Shown here one piece after another: positions 47,582-59,534 of a stretch of 64,000 bases of DNA (position 1 is the stretch's first letter; each line of letters begins with the position of its first letter). The notes beneath the pieces are model-generated. The model searched no databases and was not told the DNA's origin. It was given only the letters and a program-made list of their open reading frames with translations. The stretch is from NCBI GenBank assembly GCA_025677825.1, contig JAIXMO010000028.1, forward strand, positions 339,248 to 403,247, in the 5' to 3' direction. The translations under genes and the position numbers were made by a program. This DNA is from Helicostylum pulchrum (taxonomy: Eukaryota > Mucoromycota > Mucoromycetes > Mucorales > Mucoraceae).

Positions 47582-48307
47582 ATGGAGCCTTCTTCTTTAA
47601 TCGCTGTTCAACGCCCTTATCAATGTGATTTTTGCCATAAATCATTTTATAGATTAGAGCATAAAGTACGTCATGTTCGTACTCATACAGGAGAAAAACC
47701 TCATCAATGTACATTTCCACAATGTGAAAAGAAGTTTGCACGTTCCGATGAATTAAGTCGACATATTCGTGTTCATACGGCACCACCCTCTATTTTATTA
47801 CAGCGTCGCAGAAAGATTCGTAAATTTAATCCAACTAAATCAACACGATCTATGGATGACGAAGAAGCATATTTAAAGCAACAACAACACTGTTCAATTT
47901 TACGGTTTATTCACCCATCCACAGTACATGTTAAAAATGAACATAAAACTCGTTTGAGTCCGTATAAACAATCATGTACATCTAAACTCAATCATTGCCC
48001 TGTTTCAACTTGCTTTAAATCTTTTTGGAGAAAAGGACAATTGGCTCGTCATATTGAAAAACAGCATAATGTATTGCTTTCCTATGATGAATTAGATGAT
48101 GTAGATAAATTGGCTCTCATGTTTAATGCTCCTCCTTCTCCTTCTTTATCTTTACCAAGTTCTTGTTCTTCCAATAATGATGATGACTGGTCTCCACAAC
48201 AAGAAACTTATTTACCCCCACTAGATAATAATAAACCAATCATGTGGGATTCTAATCGTTTACCCTCTATCAAATCATTACTAATTTTGCAACAAACCTT
48301 CCCTTAA
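47582..48307 (+). CDS. C2H2 zinc-finger transcription factor, Mig1/CreA type
   Basis: 241 residues, single exon. Fingers 1 and 2 are [35 protein letters not shown] and [14 protein letters not shown], the tandem arrangement of Mig1/CreA repressors that bind GC-rich SYGGRG-type sites (family knowledge). A third, unusual finger lies at about residue 140: [19 protein letters not shown] with H-x4-H spacing. The C-terminus is Ser/Pro/Asp rich. The protein is far shorter than CreA, so equivalence to the glucose repressor is not claimed. Start chosen at MEPSS; the upstream in-frame stretch is Phe-rich leader. Confidence 0.85.
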   Translation: MEPSSLIAVQRPYQCDFCHKSFYRLEHKVRHVRTHTGEKPHQCTFPQCEKKFARSDELSRHIRVHTAPPSILLQRRRKIRKFNPTKSTRSMDDEEAYLKQQQHCSILRFIHPSTVHVKNEHKTRLSPYKQSCTSKLNHCPVSTCFKSFWRKGQLARHIEKQHNVLLSYDELDDVDKLALMFNAPPSPSLSLPSSCSSNNDDDWSPQQETYLPPLDNNKPIMWDSNRLPSIKSLLILQQTFP

Positions 48308-48342
48308 TATTCCCCCTTCCTCTCTAAATAATGTAAATACAC

Positions 48343-48360
48343 GCACACACACACACACAC

Positions 48361-48421
<61 letters not shown>

Positions 48422-48424
48422 TTA
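48343..48424 (+). repeat. Compound (CA)n(CT)n microsatellite
   Basis: About 22 bp of CA repeats followed by about 55 bp of CT repeats, in the 3' flank of the zinc-finger gene and near the promoter of the next gene. Confidence 0.95.
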
Positions 48425-48599
48425 TATACACGCAATGATTTTGTTACTATTTATTAATAATAAATAAGGAGTGCAAAACAAAAGGAGTATACACATAAAT
48501 ATAAATATATATATATATAAATAGTTGCATTTCAAATCATTATTATTATATTACTGTCTCTTTCTCTTTATTTCTTTCTTTCTTTCCTTTCAAGTAATA

Positions 48600-48980
48600 A
48601 TGACACACAAGAAACAAGAACAAGATGATAATGTACCACTTGTACAATACCTTTTAGATGATAAAAGACAAAAGAGACATCAACAACAAGCTTACTTTAA
48701 TCGACTTCCACCACCCATTACACTAAATAACCCAAAAGGACTTATTCGAAGGCCTTCTTGTCCTACCACACCACTTTCTTTATTAGATACATTTTCAGAC
48801 GATGAAGATGATCAAGACTTGATACCTATAGGATTTATATCTTCAAAGAAACAAGGTCAATTTCAATCTGCTGCAGAAAAATATAAAGAGAAAGTAAAGG
48901 CTCAATTAGATAATATGAATATATTAGATGATGAAGATGATGATAATTTACCATTATCAAAATCATGTTATTTTATTTAA
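48600..48980 (+). CDS. Small acidic protein, unknown
   Basis: 126 residues from MTHKKQEQDDNVPLVQYLLD. It has acidic Asp/Glu patches (FSDDEDDQD, DDEDDDN), a central RRPSCPTTPLSLLD that looks phosphorylatable, and a helical AAEKYKEKVKAQLDNM. It is preceded by TATA-like tatatatatataaat and a CT leader. No domain is recognised; it looks largely disordered. Confidence 0.55.
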   Translation: MTHKKQEQDDNVPLVQYLLDDKRQKRHQQQAYFNRLPPPITLNNPKGLIRRPSCPTTPLSLLDTFSDDEDDQDLIPIGFISSKKQGQFQSAAEKYKEKVKAQLDNMNILDDEDDDNLPLSKSCYFI

Positions 48981-49040
48981 AAAAAAAGGGTATTTATTGC
49001 TGGTTTTCAATAAATAATAAAAAAGGAGGATGTTTCTTTT

Positions 49041-49882
49041 TAGTGGAATCCTGTTGAATTCATCTTGTTTCGAATATCTTCTTCTTTTGCATTTGCTTTT
49101 AATTCTTTCCATAATGTTTCTTTTTGCATACTGGCTTTACATAGTTTATTACGAGCTCCTTGCAAGCGAGATATATATTCATTACTATAATTGATGTTTT
49201 CCTACAACGTATATATTAGTAACAAATAAAAAAAATTGAATTTGTTCAGCTTACCAGTAATAGTTCTTTGACTCTTTTTACAACTTCTTGTGCTTCGGTA
49301 TCAACATCTCCTTCATCTTCTTCTTGTTTAACATGTTCAATTTCTTTTACAGTAGCTACCACTTCAGAATCAAGTATTTTAGGGTCTAATGACTCGACTA
49401 CATCCGATTTACTTGCGGCTGATAAAGTGATGGCAGCTTTTGCAGCAGCTTCCATATCATGCTTGTATTTCTTTCTTTGTTCTGATGTTCTATCAAATGT
49501 CAAGTCTAGATAACGTGGATCATCGTGATGCATAATAGCAGAAAGACGACTCAGGATCTTGTTGAAATTCTTTTCTCCTTCGATAAATTCCATAGAGGTC
49601 TTTGCTAAAGCATCAATTTGAGTAGAAAGTAAAATTCTTCTTAAAGCTGGTCTGCGAACGATATCCGTTGGTAATTCGATTGGACTTAAAATATCTTGTC
49701 TAGGTGTGTTAGAGTTTTTATTTATTTTATTAGATTCTTTTTTTACCTTCAATGTTGATGAGCGTATATGGATCTTCTTCTTCATCAGATATGCCATCTT
49801 CTATTCTTCCTTTTTTTCTCTTGACAATAGTCCTCTTTTTTCCTCCTTTTGTAAACTATACGCGTGTTTTAGTATATTCACA

Positions 49883-49916
<34 letters not shown>

Positions 49917-50209
49917 TCAAGATATTAATACCTCTTCTTCTTCAGCTAGTGTCTTTGGTGCACGTAATTTATTTCCTCCAAATTGAGCATCGGATGGTCC
50001 CCATTTCTTCAGTGTGAAAGAGTTAAGGATAATGTAGTTACGAAAAAAAATTGTTAGTTTATATACACGTATAAAAAAAAAAGGATATGTTTATAGCCCC
50101 GGTTATGAGGAACTAAACCGACTTGGTCAGTATCACTATCTTCGGTATCTTGTATCCATTTATCTGAAGCTGGAGGTTGTGCAGAATAAGTTGTCAAAGG
50201 TGTTTCCAT
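49041..50209 (-). CDS. Rxt2-like subunit of a Sin3/histone deacetylase complex (tentative)
   Basis: Starts METPLTTYSAQPPASDKWIQ with NRGYK close behind, which fits the Rxt2 N-terminal 'NRG' block. Later exons have KKWGPSDAQFGGNKLRAPKT, then RPALRRILLSTQIDALAKTS, FIEGEKNFNKILSRLSAIMH, DDPRYLDLTF, VVKRVKELLLENINYSNEYI and ISRLQGARNKLCKASMQKET to FH and stop at 49041. These are helical, coiled-coil forming segments. The match to Rxt2-type proteins is from pattern memory. The splice after NRGYK is uncertain. One intron has a 29-nt A tract (49886-49914 on the + strand). Confidence 0.5.
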
Positions 50210-50319
50210 TAGTAAAAAAAAAGGTCCTGGAATGAAAAAGAATACACTTGTAAAAAAAAAAAGAAAAAAAAAAGACATTTTTTTTTTTTATTATTTTGAG
50301 CGGGTCATGAATATTTTTT

Positions 50320-50411
50320 TACACACTCATTGAGATTTTCGGTTCTTTAAAAGCTAATGGGGTTTGAGCATTTTGTTCATAAAACCTTCCTATTTAGGAA
50401 TTGACAGTTCT
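50320..50411 (+). repeat. Dispersed 93-bp repeat, copy 2
   Basis: Same orientation as 9488-9580, with about nine differences. Located 110 bp upstream of the Rxt2-like start. Flanks differ, so it is a dispersed unit, not part of a larger duplication. Confidence 0.8.
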
Positions 50412-52371
50412 TTGAAGATTGGATTGAAATTCAGTTTCTGTTACTGAAAATTCAAAAATAAATAAAACTATTTGTTCGAAAAATGATAGTTCTAGTTTAT
50501 TGTAAGAAAAATTATATTCAAAAATACAAATGGTACAGGATGGAGCAGAGCATCAAGGTATACTAACTAGTATCATATATAGAGAGCAGCGAAAGTATAC
50601 AGAGAAGAAGAAAGCAATAGTAAAAGGCTTACCTATTAATAGTAAATATTATTAGATTTGAGTATTACAGAAAATAATTAAATGATATGTACCTTTAGAA
50701 GTATTATATAGAGCAAAGATGAAGTAGACAGAGAACATATAAGTGGCTAAATAAGAATAATTAGTATTTCATTTGAAGAAGTGTATACATTTCGTTTTAC
50801 CTTTTTTTATATCTGAATGTTTCTCTAATTAATAAAACGTATTAGAAAACAGAGTAGCAAAAAAAACGTTTAACTTACCATAACATTTAATTGTTCATAG
50901 ATTAATTTACTTAATTTACCAGATAATACACCTACTGAAGAAAAAAGCTAGCGACCAGCTTTTGTAAAAGGTATACATAAAAAAATAAAATGAAAGAAAA
51001 GGGAAAAAAAAAATTTAATTCGTATTTAAAAATATTTCGTAATATCTACTTATGTGACGTATCTTTACGTTAACTATACACTTGGTATTCTTCTGACATC
51101 CGAGCTATTATCGAATAGCCTTTTCATTAGTTGCCGATGTCGAAGCTGACGAAGACTTGGATGAAAGGTAATATAAAACCGAATTAATTTATATTAAGAC
51201 TAGGTAATGAGTAGAAGTACCTGTCGAGTAATTGGGTTGCTCTATGGATAAAAAAAAGTAACTAGTGAACGTTGCTCCGTCAAATTGACAAACGAATGAA
51301 TGCAATAACGGATAATGGACTAGAGCAGACCAAAAACATTGCCTAAAAATGACATATATGGTAATTATTTATCAGTGCAATACATATACAAATATTTACC
51401 TTTAAACAAATGACAACCAGATAAAGCAGTGTGCCAAAGGAAACACAATATAACTGTTTTCTTTAGTATGTGGCTCTTCTAAAATTTTTATATAATCTTA
51501 TTTGTGAAGCTTTAATTTTAAGCTATCCTAGTTTTTAGAGAAATATAACTTTTAGAGTTGGAACCAGACAAGATACATTTTATTGATATAACCATCGATT
51601 ACAACTTCTAGTCCTGTTTAATTAACTATTTGAATCATTTTAGCAAGATATCTATGCCCCCCCCCCCCATTTCATCTATATCTATCTGCTCTACTTTTTA
51701 ATCCTGTTCTCAGCTGAACATTACATATCTGATTATTACTTGTATTGTAAAATTATAAGAGAAAGACCTATTGTAAACTAAGTACTAAAATAATATAAAA
51801 GAAAATACTAGCCTGCTACCTCGCTACGCTCGGCGAAGTTGTCTCCCTGCGGGTTTAGAGACTTGCAGTACTTTACAAAATCTATCTTTTCCTTATATGT
51901 TTCCCTCTTTGGGGTCAGTTAAAGGTTGTCAGTTGGTAGGCCTCTTGACAAAAAAAAGACCTGTCGGGCTTAAATTGCAGTGTTTTAAAAAAAAGCGATT
52001 GCAGTATATAGGGGGATGGGTAAGGGTATTCGAGTAATACAACTCTTACATAGCTGTTACACCACGCTCTGTTCTATATATTTATCAATTATTATAACGT
52101 AGTGGCAAGGAATCAAAGTAATATGTAGATAACATCGTATATAGTTTTATGTAAGTTAATAATCAGGTATTGTATTTGTATAAAATTACGTCTAAATTAT
52201 ATCACTCTAATATTACCTGTATGTATCGGGGGCTCCCAATAAATCAATAAAATACAGATTCTATAAATCGTCTTTTTCTTATCAGCGCACAATAAAATAC
52301 CTTTTCTTTCATTTTTCTTTACTTTTTCTTTGCTTTTTCTCTACTTTTCTCTATACCGATATCATTCTTAA
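50412..52371. other. Long non-coding region before element E
   Basis: About 2 kb without a credible reading frame. Notable items are a C10 run near 51658 and a GC-rich island at about 51825-51870 (ctacctcgctacgctcggcg). TATA/pyrimidine-rich DNA (tttttctttgctttttctct) occurs directly before the ATG at 52372. No tRNA or rRNA is recognised. Confidence 0.45.
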
Positions 52372-55300
52372 ATGCCCAAAATAGTCTTATATCTTGAGTC
52401 AGAGGCTTTACTCCGAAGAAAAAGACAGCAAAAGTATGATGAACGTGCGGAGGATGAGGATACGGAGCAAATATATAGGGGTAAATGTTGCCAACAATTA
52501 ATCTTATATACTTTAAATAAACCCTAATATCGTTATCTTTCTGAAGAAAAAAGAAAAAAGGACACCCCAGAAGATTTACATGCCAAAAAGAAAAATTGAC
52601 AAGAAAGAGATAAAGAAACGGCTGAAGGTTCTTCGACCGGAAAGAAAAGAACTATGCGGAATGAAAAGATAGATCAGAGACTGAACAGAATATTTGATCG
52701 TAGTTTTGAACACTACACGGTATCTATCCGGTTTAACACAGTCGTTAAACCCAGATTTAAAGCTACATTTTTAACGAAGGTGCAAGAAATATCGCCTTTA
52801 ATTAGAGAAGTAATAGTAAAAACGCAACTGTTCATGAATTATTACATTATTATTAACTGTCGTGAAGCGATTTTAAACAGAATATTTACAGAAAACTTTT
52901 GGTATAATATCTGTTTGGTTATTGGATGTAGAATGCTACCGGAGGATTGTCAAGAAAAACACAGCTCCGTTCCAAATTTCGTACCGACATATAATGACTT
53001 TCTCGTGCAGTTTCCAACTTCAATCAAACCTATTGGGGCTATAAGAGGATATGCACAATGTCTCTCTGCAGCTTGCGTTATGATCTCCACAACATATACC
53101 AGTTACTATGTAGAAACATATCAAGGTAAATTTCGAAAGTACCTGATTTACAAATTATCCGTAAAATTTCCTGAAATCGCTTCTTGTATCATTAAAAGAA
53201 TTGTGGATGATTATGCGTTACTTTAATAACCAACACAGAAGAACCCAATAAAAATGCTTTTAATACTATCGAAAATGAACAACTTCGAACAAGATTGAGA
53301 CTTTTTATTGATAATGGTACGCTGATTAACAATATAAAGGAGAAGTTACCTACATCTACCAGACAAAATCCGTTAACCAAATCAATAATTTCAAGGAATC
53401 CAGGCTCTGTAATACCATTATTTCGAGATATAATTGCTGAACATGAACAGTTACAAGAAAGGTATAATGTAACGGTTTCCGAAAATATTCTTCAGGCGAC
53501 AGAAAAGCTAACAAGACTAGCAACAGTCCTCTTACAAGGAACACAAGCAACTATTGCAGCAGTAGAAACTACAAACGGTAGTGCGAAAGTCCTGGTAAAC
53601 TTAGCTGAAACTGCTGTTGTCGCCTCTCAAGCACCTAATGAAGACGAAGACTTACAATTACTGTTAACAACATGTCTTAGAAACATACGCGGAGCATCAG
53701 GGACCTCAAACGCTGTCTCATTTAGCTCTAATGTAAATGTAGATATCATTTTGCGCTCTTCTAGACTTATCACGACTAATGTTACTGATGTTACCAACAG
53801 CATGAATCATAACTTGGTTTCATAAAGCAAAACAAAGAAACTCATACAAACCGCATCATTATGTATTAATAATATTCGAAATACTTCTGAAAGATTGGCT
53901 ACTACTATCCTCGATTCTAATTCATCCTAAAACATCAACGACTATATCCGGTCAATTGATAGGTCGTCTACTGATATACTTACTACTATACAAAATACTT
54001 TAACTCAAGCAAGAAATAATGTCACAGTTAGTGAAGCCGTCATTCCTCAAGCTGAAGGTTGCAGGAAAGCTTCAGAAAGATTGTTGCAAATACTTCAAGA
54101 TTTGACTGACTCTATGATGATAGATCATCGAATTGTTTCCGGTGCCGAAACTAATACTACTCGTACAGAATCCATCCGGTTGCAAATATTATTTTCTTTA
54201 TTTCCAACACCCGGGCTGCAATGGAGATTTATAAAGATAGATGGCACCAATATAAATTCTTTTGCGCGTCAAGGAAATACAGCTGAGATTGATTATGAAA
54301 GTACTCTTACCAAATTTTATGAAGCTTTCGATTTCAGTAAATTTCCCAATTTGAAGATAAAATCGTAAGTAACACTAAATATTAAAAAAAAAGCAATGTG
54401 TCTAATATAACTTGATAATAATAGGGTTCAAGCTTTGTCTACTTTACCTGACAGAATCAACAAGATCTTCATCAATGAAGTCAAGACAGACGGATATACT
54501 AGTCATTTTACCTTTGCTAGACGCAGAACGGAAAACCCGATGGTGAAGCTTGAGTTGCAAAATTTTAAACAAGATGAAATCGATCTTTACTTTAGGCCTC
54601 GCACCATTAATCCAGGAAGAAACCATGTGTTTACTAGCTTTCATGGAGATAACGAAATCCGGCGAATGTCCACTACAGACTTTTATTCCTACGGTGGTAC
54701 TTTACAATGTTTAAAATCTTAACAAGAGGTGAAGAGAAGAGCAGGTGTTAGCAATATTGAATCCAACATTCCGACCACAAAGACTACTAGCCTGGTCAAG
54801 TATCGAGAGCATGTACGATATATCATTCTATATATGGCCGATTTATTTGAATTTTATGGCTTTAACACATCTAAGATGAGATGGCTGAATTATATGGCAG
54901 AACAAAAAGCACAAGATGCCCCCGTTATTATTTTGATAAATGGAGGAAAGAAATACAACAAGAAGAGACGAAAGCGACCAAAAACCGCCAAGAACAAGAG
55001 ACAAAGGCGCAATAACAGGAATAATAGACTTGCTAATGCACCAGTGTTGCCTTCTGCGTCTGCTCCGGTTACAACACCATTCTCCAGGTAAATAATTTCA
55101 TTTTTATAATTCTAGTATAAGCCAAATAAATTCTAATAATTAAAATAGAAAACTATTGAGACATGGTAAATTCAAAAAGTTCGACAACGGTAAAATGCCT
55201 CTGGTTATTTTTGGTGATGGCATGTTTAACAAAGATGGCGTTCACTTTAAAGGCCACCAGAACTTCTATAGTCTATAAAAATCTCAGAAGACGAAAAAAA

Positions 55301-55600
55301 CTAGGAGAATTGTGTCTATTGGATATTAACGAATTTAGAACTTCCGTCGTAAGTACATAATAACAAGCTACACAATCTAAAAATAATTATCCAGGTCTGT
55401 AATACTTGTAAAACCAAAAGCAACGTTCGTCTCCAGCCTAATAATAAGGTTCTTTGTTGTACCAATTGCAGAAAATTATTATGGAATAGAGATACCAATG
55501 TTTCCGAATAACAATAATTTCTTAAACCACCACTTTGAATGTGGTGTGCTCTGCACTTAAAGGTATTGCACAACCAAAAGGGTACGTAAAATCAACTATT
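52372..55600 (+). pseudogene. Fanzor-type (eukaryotic OrfB/TnpB-like) RuvC nuclease gene, decayed (element E)
   Basis: The most complete copy. Start MPKIVLYLESEALLRRKR, a clean intron, then a basic stretch and RFNTVVKPRFKATFLTKVQE with LIREVIVKTQLFMNYYIIIN (N-terminal helical domain). A helical, Thr/Asn-rich segment follows (53.3-54.2 kb), then INEVKTDGYTSHFTFARR and RTINPGRNHVFTSFHGDNE (RuvC-I region, Asp replaced by Asn), the linker TTSLVKYREHVRYIILYMAD, PLVIFGDGMFNKDGVHFKGH, INEFRTSV (RuvC-II Glu), CNTCKTKSN and CCTNCRKLLWNRDTNVSE (zinc ribbon plus RuvC-III Asp). Stops at 52597, 53224, 53823, 54720 and 55277 and several frameshifts make it a pseudogene. Introns at 54367 and around 55350 look intact. 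Fanzors are RNA-guided DNA nucleases (established). Confidence 0.75.
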
Positions 55601-55927
55601 GGTCAAAATATTTTTTACTGATAATTCCTTCCAAAAATAGGTCTTTTCCCACCGCGCGTGTACGAGTCCTTTTTAAATGCATTCAAGTAGTATCAAGTAG
55701 TACCAGTTATAAAACTAATGGTTAAACCCGGATCTTTTTTTATGTATATCTACAGTGTATTTATATATTTACATTACAAGAATTAAAAATCGGAGATATG
55801 GGTCTTACACAAAAAGAAGATATCTTATCCGATCGTGTATTGTAGTAGTATTACATCAGCTGTTTCGATTACGTTACTTGGAAGCAATTTATGTATAATT
55901 TTTTATTGGAGACAAGTTTTGCATATT
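55601..55927. other. Intergenic, no gene seen
   Basis: Contains a short repeat caagtagtatcaagtagtac near 55685. Otherwise AT-rich. Confidence 0.4.
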
Positions 55928-57646
55928 TTATTTTAAAACATCGAAATCTAATGAATATGTAGACTTACTGTAACACACCGTTAACTTTTTTAAGGTCTTG
56001 ACGTGTGCGTGTATAAACACCGCATTATTTTGAGAAACCATTAAATGTTGATCATACATAACTTGATCAATTGTTTGTGAAAGATTATCTTTTCCGTCTA
56101 AATCGGTATCCAAAAAGTAACACTTTACCATTTGATCTTGCTGTACTTTGATATAAATTGACGTTGCGATTGAATTATTTAATTCCAAGTATAAATCGTT
56201 TAAATTGATTTCAGGTACTTTTAACTTGATTTGATCTGTGCCAGGTTCACGATGTAATTTACATTGGTTTAGAAATAATGAAATACTTGAGAAATTCGAT
56301 AAAAAAGAGTTTAATGATTCAAGCCAAGATACATCTGAATTGTTGATGGTTACTTTAGTAATGGTCTTATTCAGTTGTCTAGATACAGTGTTGAGAATAG
56401 GTAGGAAATTACCGCCTGTTAAAATCAAAGTCTCGATATGGTTCAAGTCCTTTGACAGGGTTGGCAGCAAGTACCAATTAACAGACTGTTGATGATCAAA
56501 AAAGAATCGAAGTGTGGTAAAGTATCTGCAAAGACGTTTGTCCGTTAACATGGATCGTGTTGTTTGACTGATTTCATTCAGGTTGAAACTAGATTTACAA
56601 GTAAATGTTAGGTTAGGGACATGAATCGTTTGGTTTGTTTTACTGAGCATGAGCTCAATCGTATTTTGAGATTGTTTTATGCAAGTTACATAACGAATAT
56701 CAAGGACTTCGTTATGGTGTTGTAGTAGACTACCGTAATAGTTTTTCATCATTAAAACAAGTTGGTTAGCAGTATCAGCAAATGACATTTTGTAGTTTTC
56801 TACATCTGTCAAGCAGCGAAAGAAACTTTCAAACGAGTGGTCAGGTTGGTCGGATCTGTTGAATTTCAATCTTAGACTATCGACAGTAAAAAACTTGGTT
56901 CTAAGCAGATGCAGGTCCCTCTCACTGACAGGTACCGTATATGTAATATCTAAATTTTTTATTACAGACCAAGATGGAGTTCTAAACGGTACATTTTCCA
57001 CTACTGAATCTAGCAAAGTAAAATCCACACTGACAGATGTAAGCTTTTGAAACAATGAAACCAAATGTTCATACTCGGTCATATTTTTTAAGACATCTGG
57101 CATGATACTAATTGTCTGTACCGATTTAAAAAAGCATTGCAGATAATAATAATTGGAAGTTCTGGTAGCTACTTGCAAATGTCTTAGGCTCGCTTTTAGA
57201 ATAAATACACAACTAAGATAATGAATATAGGTATTGGTAGTAAATGGGAACGGGTATATAATATTGGTTACATACTTGTTATCACTAAAACAGAGAGAGC
57301 TTTCAAAGTATTTCCATTCTTTACTTGAAAGTGGCAAAATAAAATTGATTTCTCCTACGTGAGGGCAGTTGCGTAAAAGAGTGCATAGTGGGTTGTCTTC
57401 TCCCGTTTGGGGGGTTTCAAGTGTATAGATTTTGAGTCGAGAAACGTATATACCAGGATTTTATTGACTGTGAGAAAGTGTATGCAAAAGAGAAGTTGCA
57501 GTTGGGAGGTATATATCGAGTTCCTTATACAGTAGGTACTGTGTAACCGAGTGCCATTTTTTGTTGATTAGACTACAGCTGTATATGTTTGGAATACCTT
57601 TAAGGACTTGTAAGATGATTTCTAGGGGTAACTTATTCCAGTTCAT
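55928..57646 (-). pseudogene. F-box/leucine-rich-type protein gene with an in-frame stop
   Basis: The N-terminus MNWNKLPLEIILQVLKGIPN, SLINKKWHSVTQYLLYKEL is an F-box. At codon 62 a TAA (57461-57463) follows HTLSHSQ. The same frame then continues open for another 510 codons (NPGIYVSRLKIYTLETP, LRNCPHVGEINFIL, LNLNDLYLELNNS-like repeats) to the stop at 55928. The continuing region has the leucine-rich layout of Mucoromycota F-box proteins. F-box proteins recruit substrates to SCF ubiquitin ligases (family knowledge). One substitution (CAA to TAA) would explain the break. It is either a young pseudogene, an assembly error, or readthrough; no intron removes it. Confidence 0.7.
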
Positions 57647-58173
57647 AATTTGAAAGTATGTGTGTATAAAGAGTGTTGGTTTATATTACGCGATTTATAT
57701 ATAAAATAGAGGCTCCTTTATTTCTCACATAACAATGAAGAATAAATAAATAAAAATTAGACTCATTATACACACCTGATTAAAAAGATTTCGAAAAAAA
57801 AAGTCCATTTATGGTTAAGAGGATTGGGGTAGAGATATAAACGCTGCCTTAAATATGCTTAGCATATCTCGTTCGGTGTGGAGTGGTAACGGAAGACCCA
57901 CTGTTTTCTGTCGCCGGCAATCGCAGTAAGAACACTGTTTCTTCCTTTCTGGAAGATTTAGATATTTAACAGGTAAAGTATTTGAGAAAAGCATTATTTA
58001 AAAATTTACTGAAAGAGGTTTCAAAAGCTAACTTGCCTTTTTTGTCCAGTTGTGTAGGTTGTGTATGTTAACAATTATCTCCCTATTTTATCAAGCGAAT
58101 TGAATACTTTTAAGTGTCAAAAAATAAAATCCCGCTCTCTTTTTTCTTTTCTTCGTTTAAATATAAAAAAAAG
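57647..58173. other. Divergent spacer between F-box and BTB genes
   Basis: AT-rich, with TATA-like gatttatatataaa near the F-box start and a tttcttttcttcgttt leader before the BTB ATG. No further gene is seen. Confidence 0.4.
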
Positions 58174-58818
58174 ATGTCAGCTATAGTACTTGATGTAGGT
58201 GGTATTATATACAAAACCACTAAATTTACTTTACGAAGCTCAACCTATCTGACCAATACGGTCAGCAATACAGACCGGGTACACGACCACTGACAAAACG
58301 AAATATTTATTGACAGGGACGGTCACTTATTTCATTTTGTACTAGAGTACATGCGCACAGGTGCCATTCATGCACCTGACCAAACCATCTTTCGATTAAC
58401 GCCAGAAGCCCAATTTTATGGTTTACAAGCGATGGAAGAAGAACTTGACAAATTGATCAGATCAAGTCAGGTCTCTATCATAACAGAAGAAGGTATTATC
58501 AGTCTAGATGAAATCAAACGACGTTCCAATATCAAAATCGAATATAGTTTATCGCCTGTGAAACCTTTACCAGTCAATAAAAACGGTTATAATATTTTGA
58601 CGACCTTATGTTGCTTAAAGAAAGTGTCCAAGTGTCCAAGGAACGTGCCAACGCATACGGAACCATACTGGTGTGGAAATGCGTGTGAGAAACTTGCGGC
58701 CAATCGTTGGGTAAAGGAAGAGGAAAGGCTGTACTTGGTGTCACGTAATAAGTTGTTACAACTGTTTTCACATATTCGAATTTCTCCGCGTGAATCTGTA
58801 TACAAAAAAAAAACGTGA
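58174..58818 (+). pseudogene. BTB/T1 (KCTD-type) domain gene with in-frame stop
   Basis: MSAIVLDVGGIIYKTTKFTL opens the T1-type BTB fold (VLDVGG core). At codon 40 a TGA (58291-58293) interrupts, and the frame continues with NEIFIDRDGHLFHFVLEYMR, the matching FIDRDG-x-F block, then LTPEAQFYGLQAMEEELDKL. Near 58600 a second lesion is likely: the main frame becomes Cys/Pro rich while another frame reads DDLMLLKESVQVSKERANAY. KCTD-like proteins are adaptors of cullin-3 ligases (family knowledge). Two lesions favour pseudogene over sequencing error. Confidence 0.65.
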
Positions 58819-59534
58819 TTCATCACAGCTTTTTTTTTACTTTAATCTGTTATATGGCCTTTTGTTGGGAAGTGCCCTGAATTAGGCTCTTAAGAAAAAA
58901 AGCTTTTTTCCCGTACTACAAAAACACGTTATGAAAGCAAAAAAAGGACAGAAGGATTTTTCCATTAGTTTAATATTGATCAAATGATTAGATACAGAGT
59001 ATGTCACGGGTCTACTGAGAGGAAAAGTGTGCAAAAGCAAATAACCCTAAAACATAAACTTACAGTGTAAACGTTGTTTAAAGTTGATATTAGCATGAAT
59101 GTATTTTCTAGATAATTGTTACATCACATCATACCAGTAAAAAAACATCCACTCTCACTCCAGAAACAGTTTCAATAGTTAAATTCTCACTAAGATAAAT
59201 GTAAATGATGGGTTTTTTACAGAGCTTCGTTAAAGGAATAACGATCAGTTTTTTTTGCCCGAGTTTTTTTAAGAAACAGAATTTCAAAATATGTTGCCGT
59301 AGTGATGACGCAAGACTTGGGCAATTGCCTGGTGCACGTCTTATTTACACGCTCAGAAAAGAAAACGAGGCAAAAAAAAACACATATGCCATCACCACAA
59401 GCGCTCTTTTGCTTAAAAAGCAATATTTTTAAGCAGTCATATTTCGCGGTGCGCAGTTCAGTAGCGATAAACGCCAAAACAGAAAAAAAAAAAAACTCTT
59501 GGAGGCCTTTTATCAAAACTTTTATATATTCATT
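58819..59534. other. Intergenic, no gene seen
   Basis: AT-rich, with ttatttacacgctcagaaaa at about 59341, which resembles the inner terminal sequence of the MITE-like element at 29.25 kb. No coding potential stands out. Confidence 0.4.

Noticed and set aside
57461..58293. Stop-codon reassignment, because two adjacent genes are interrupted by TAA and TGA
   Set aside because: Many other genes here end normally with TAA, and the stops in the F-box and BTB genes are single events; ordinary decay is simpler.
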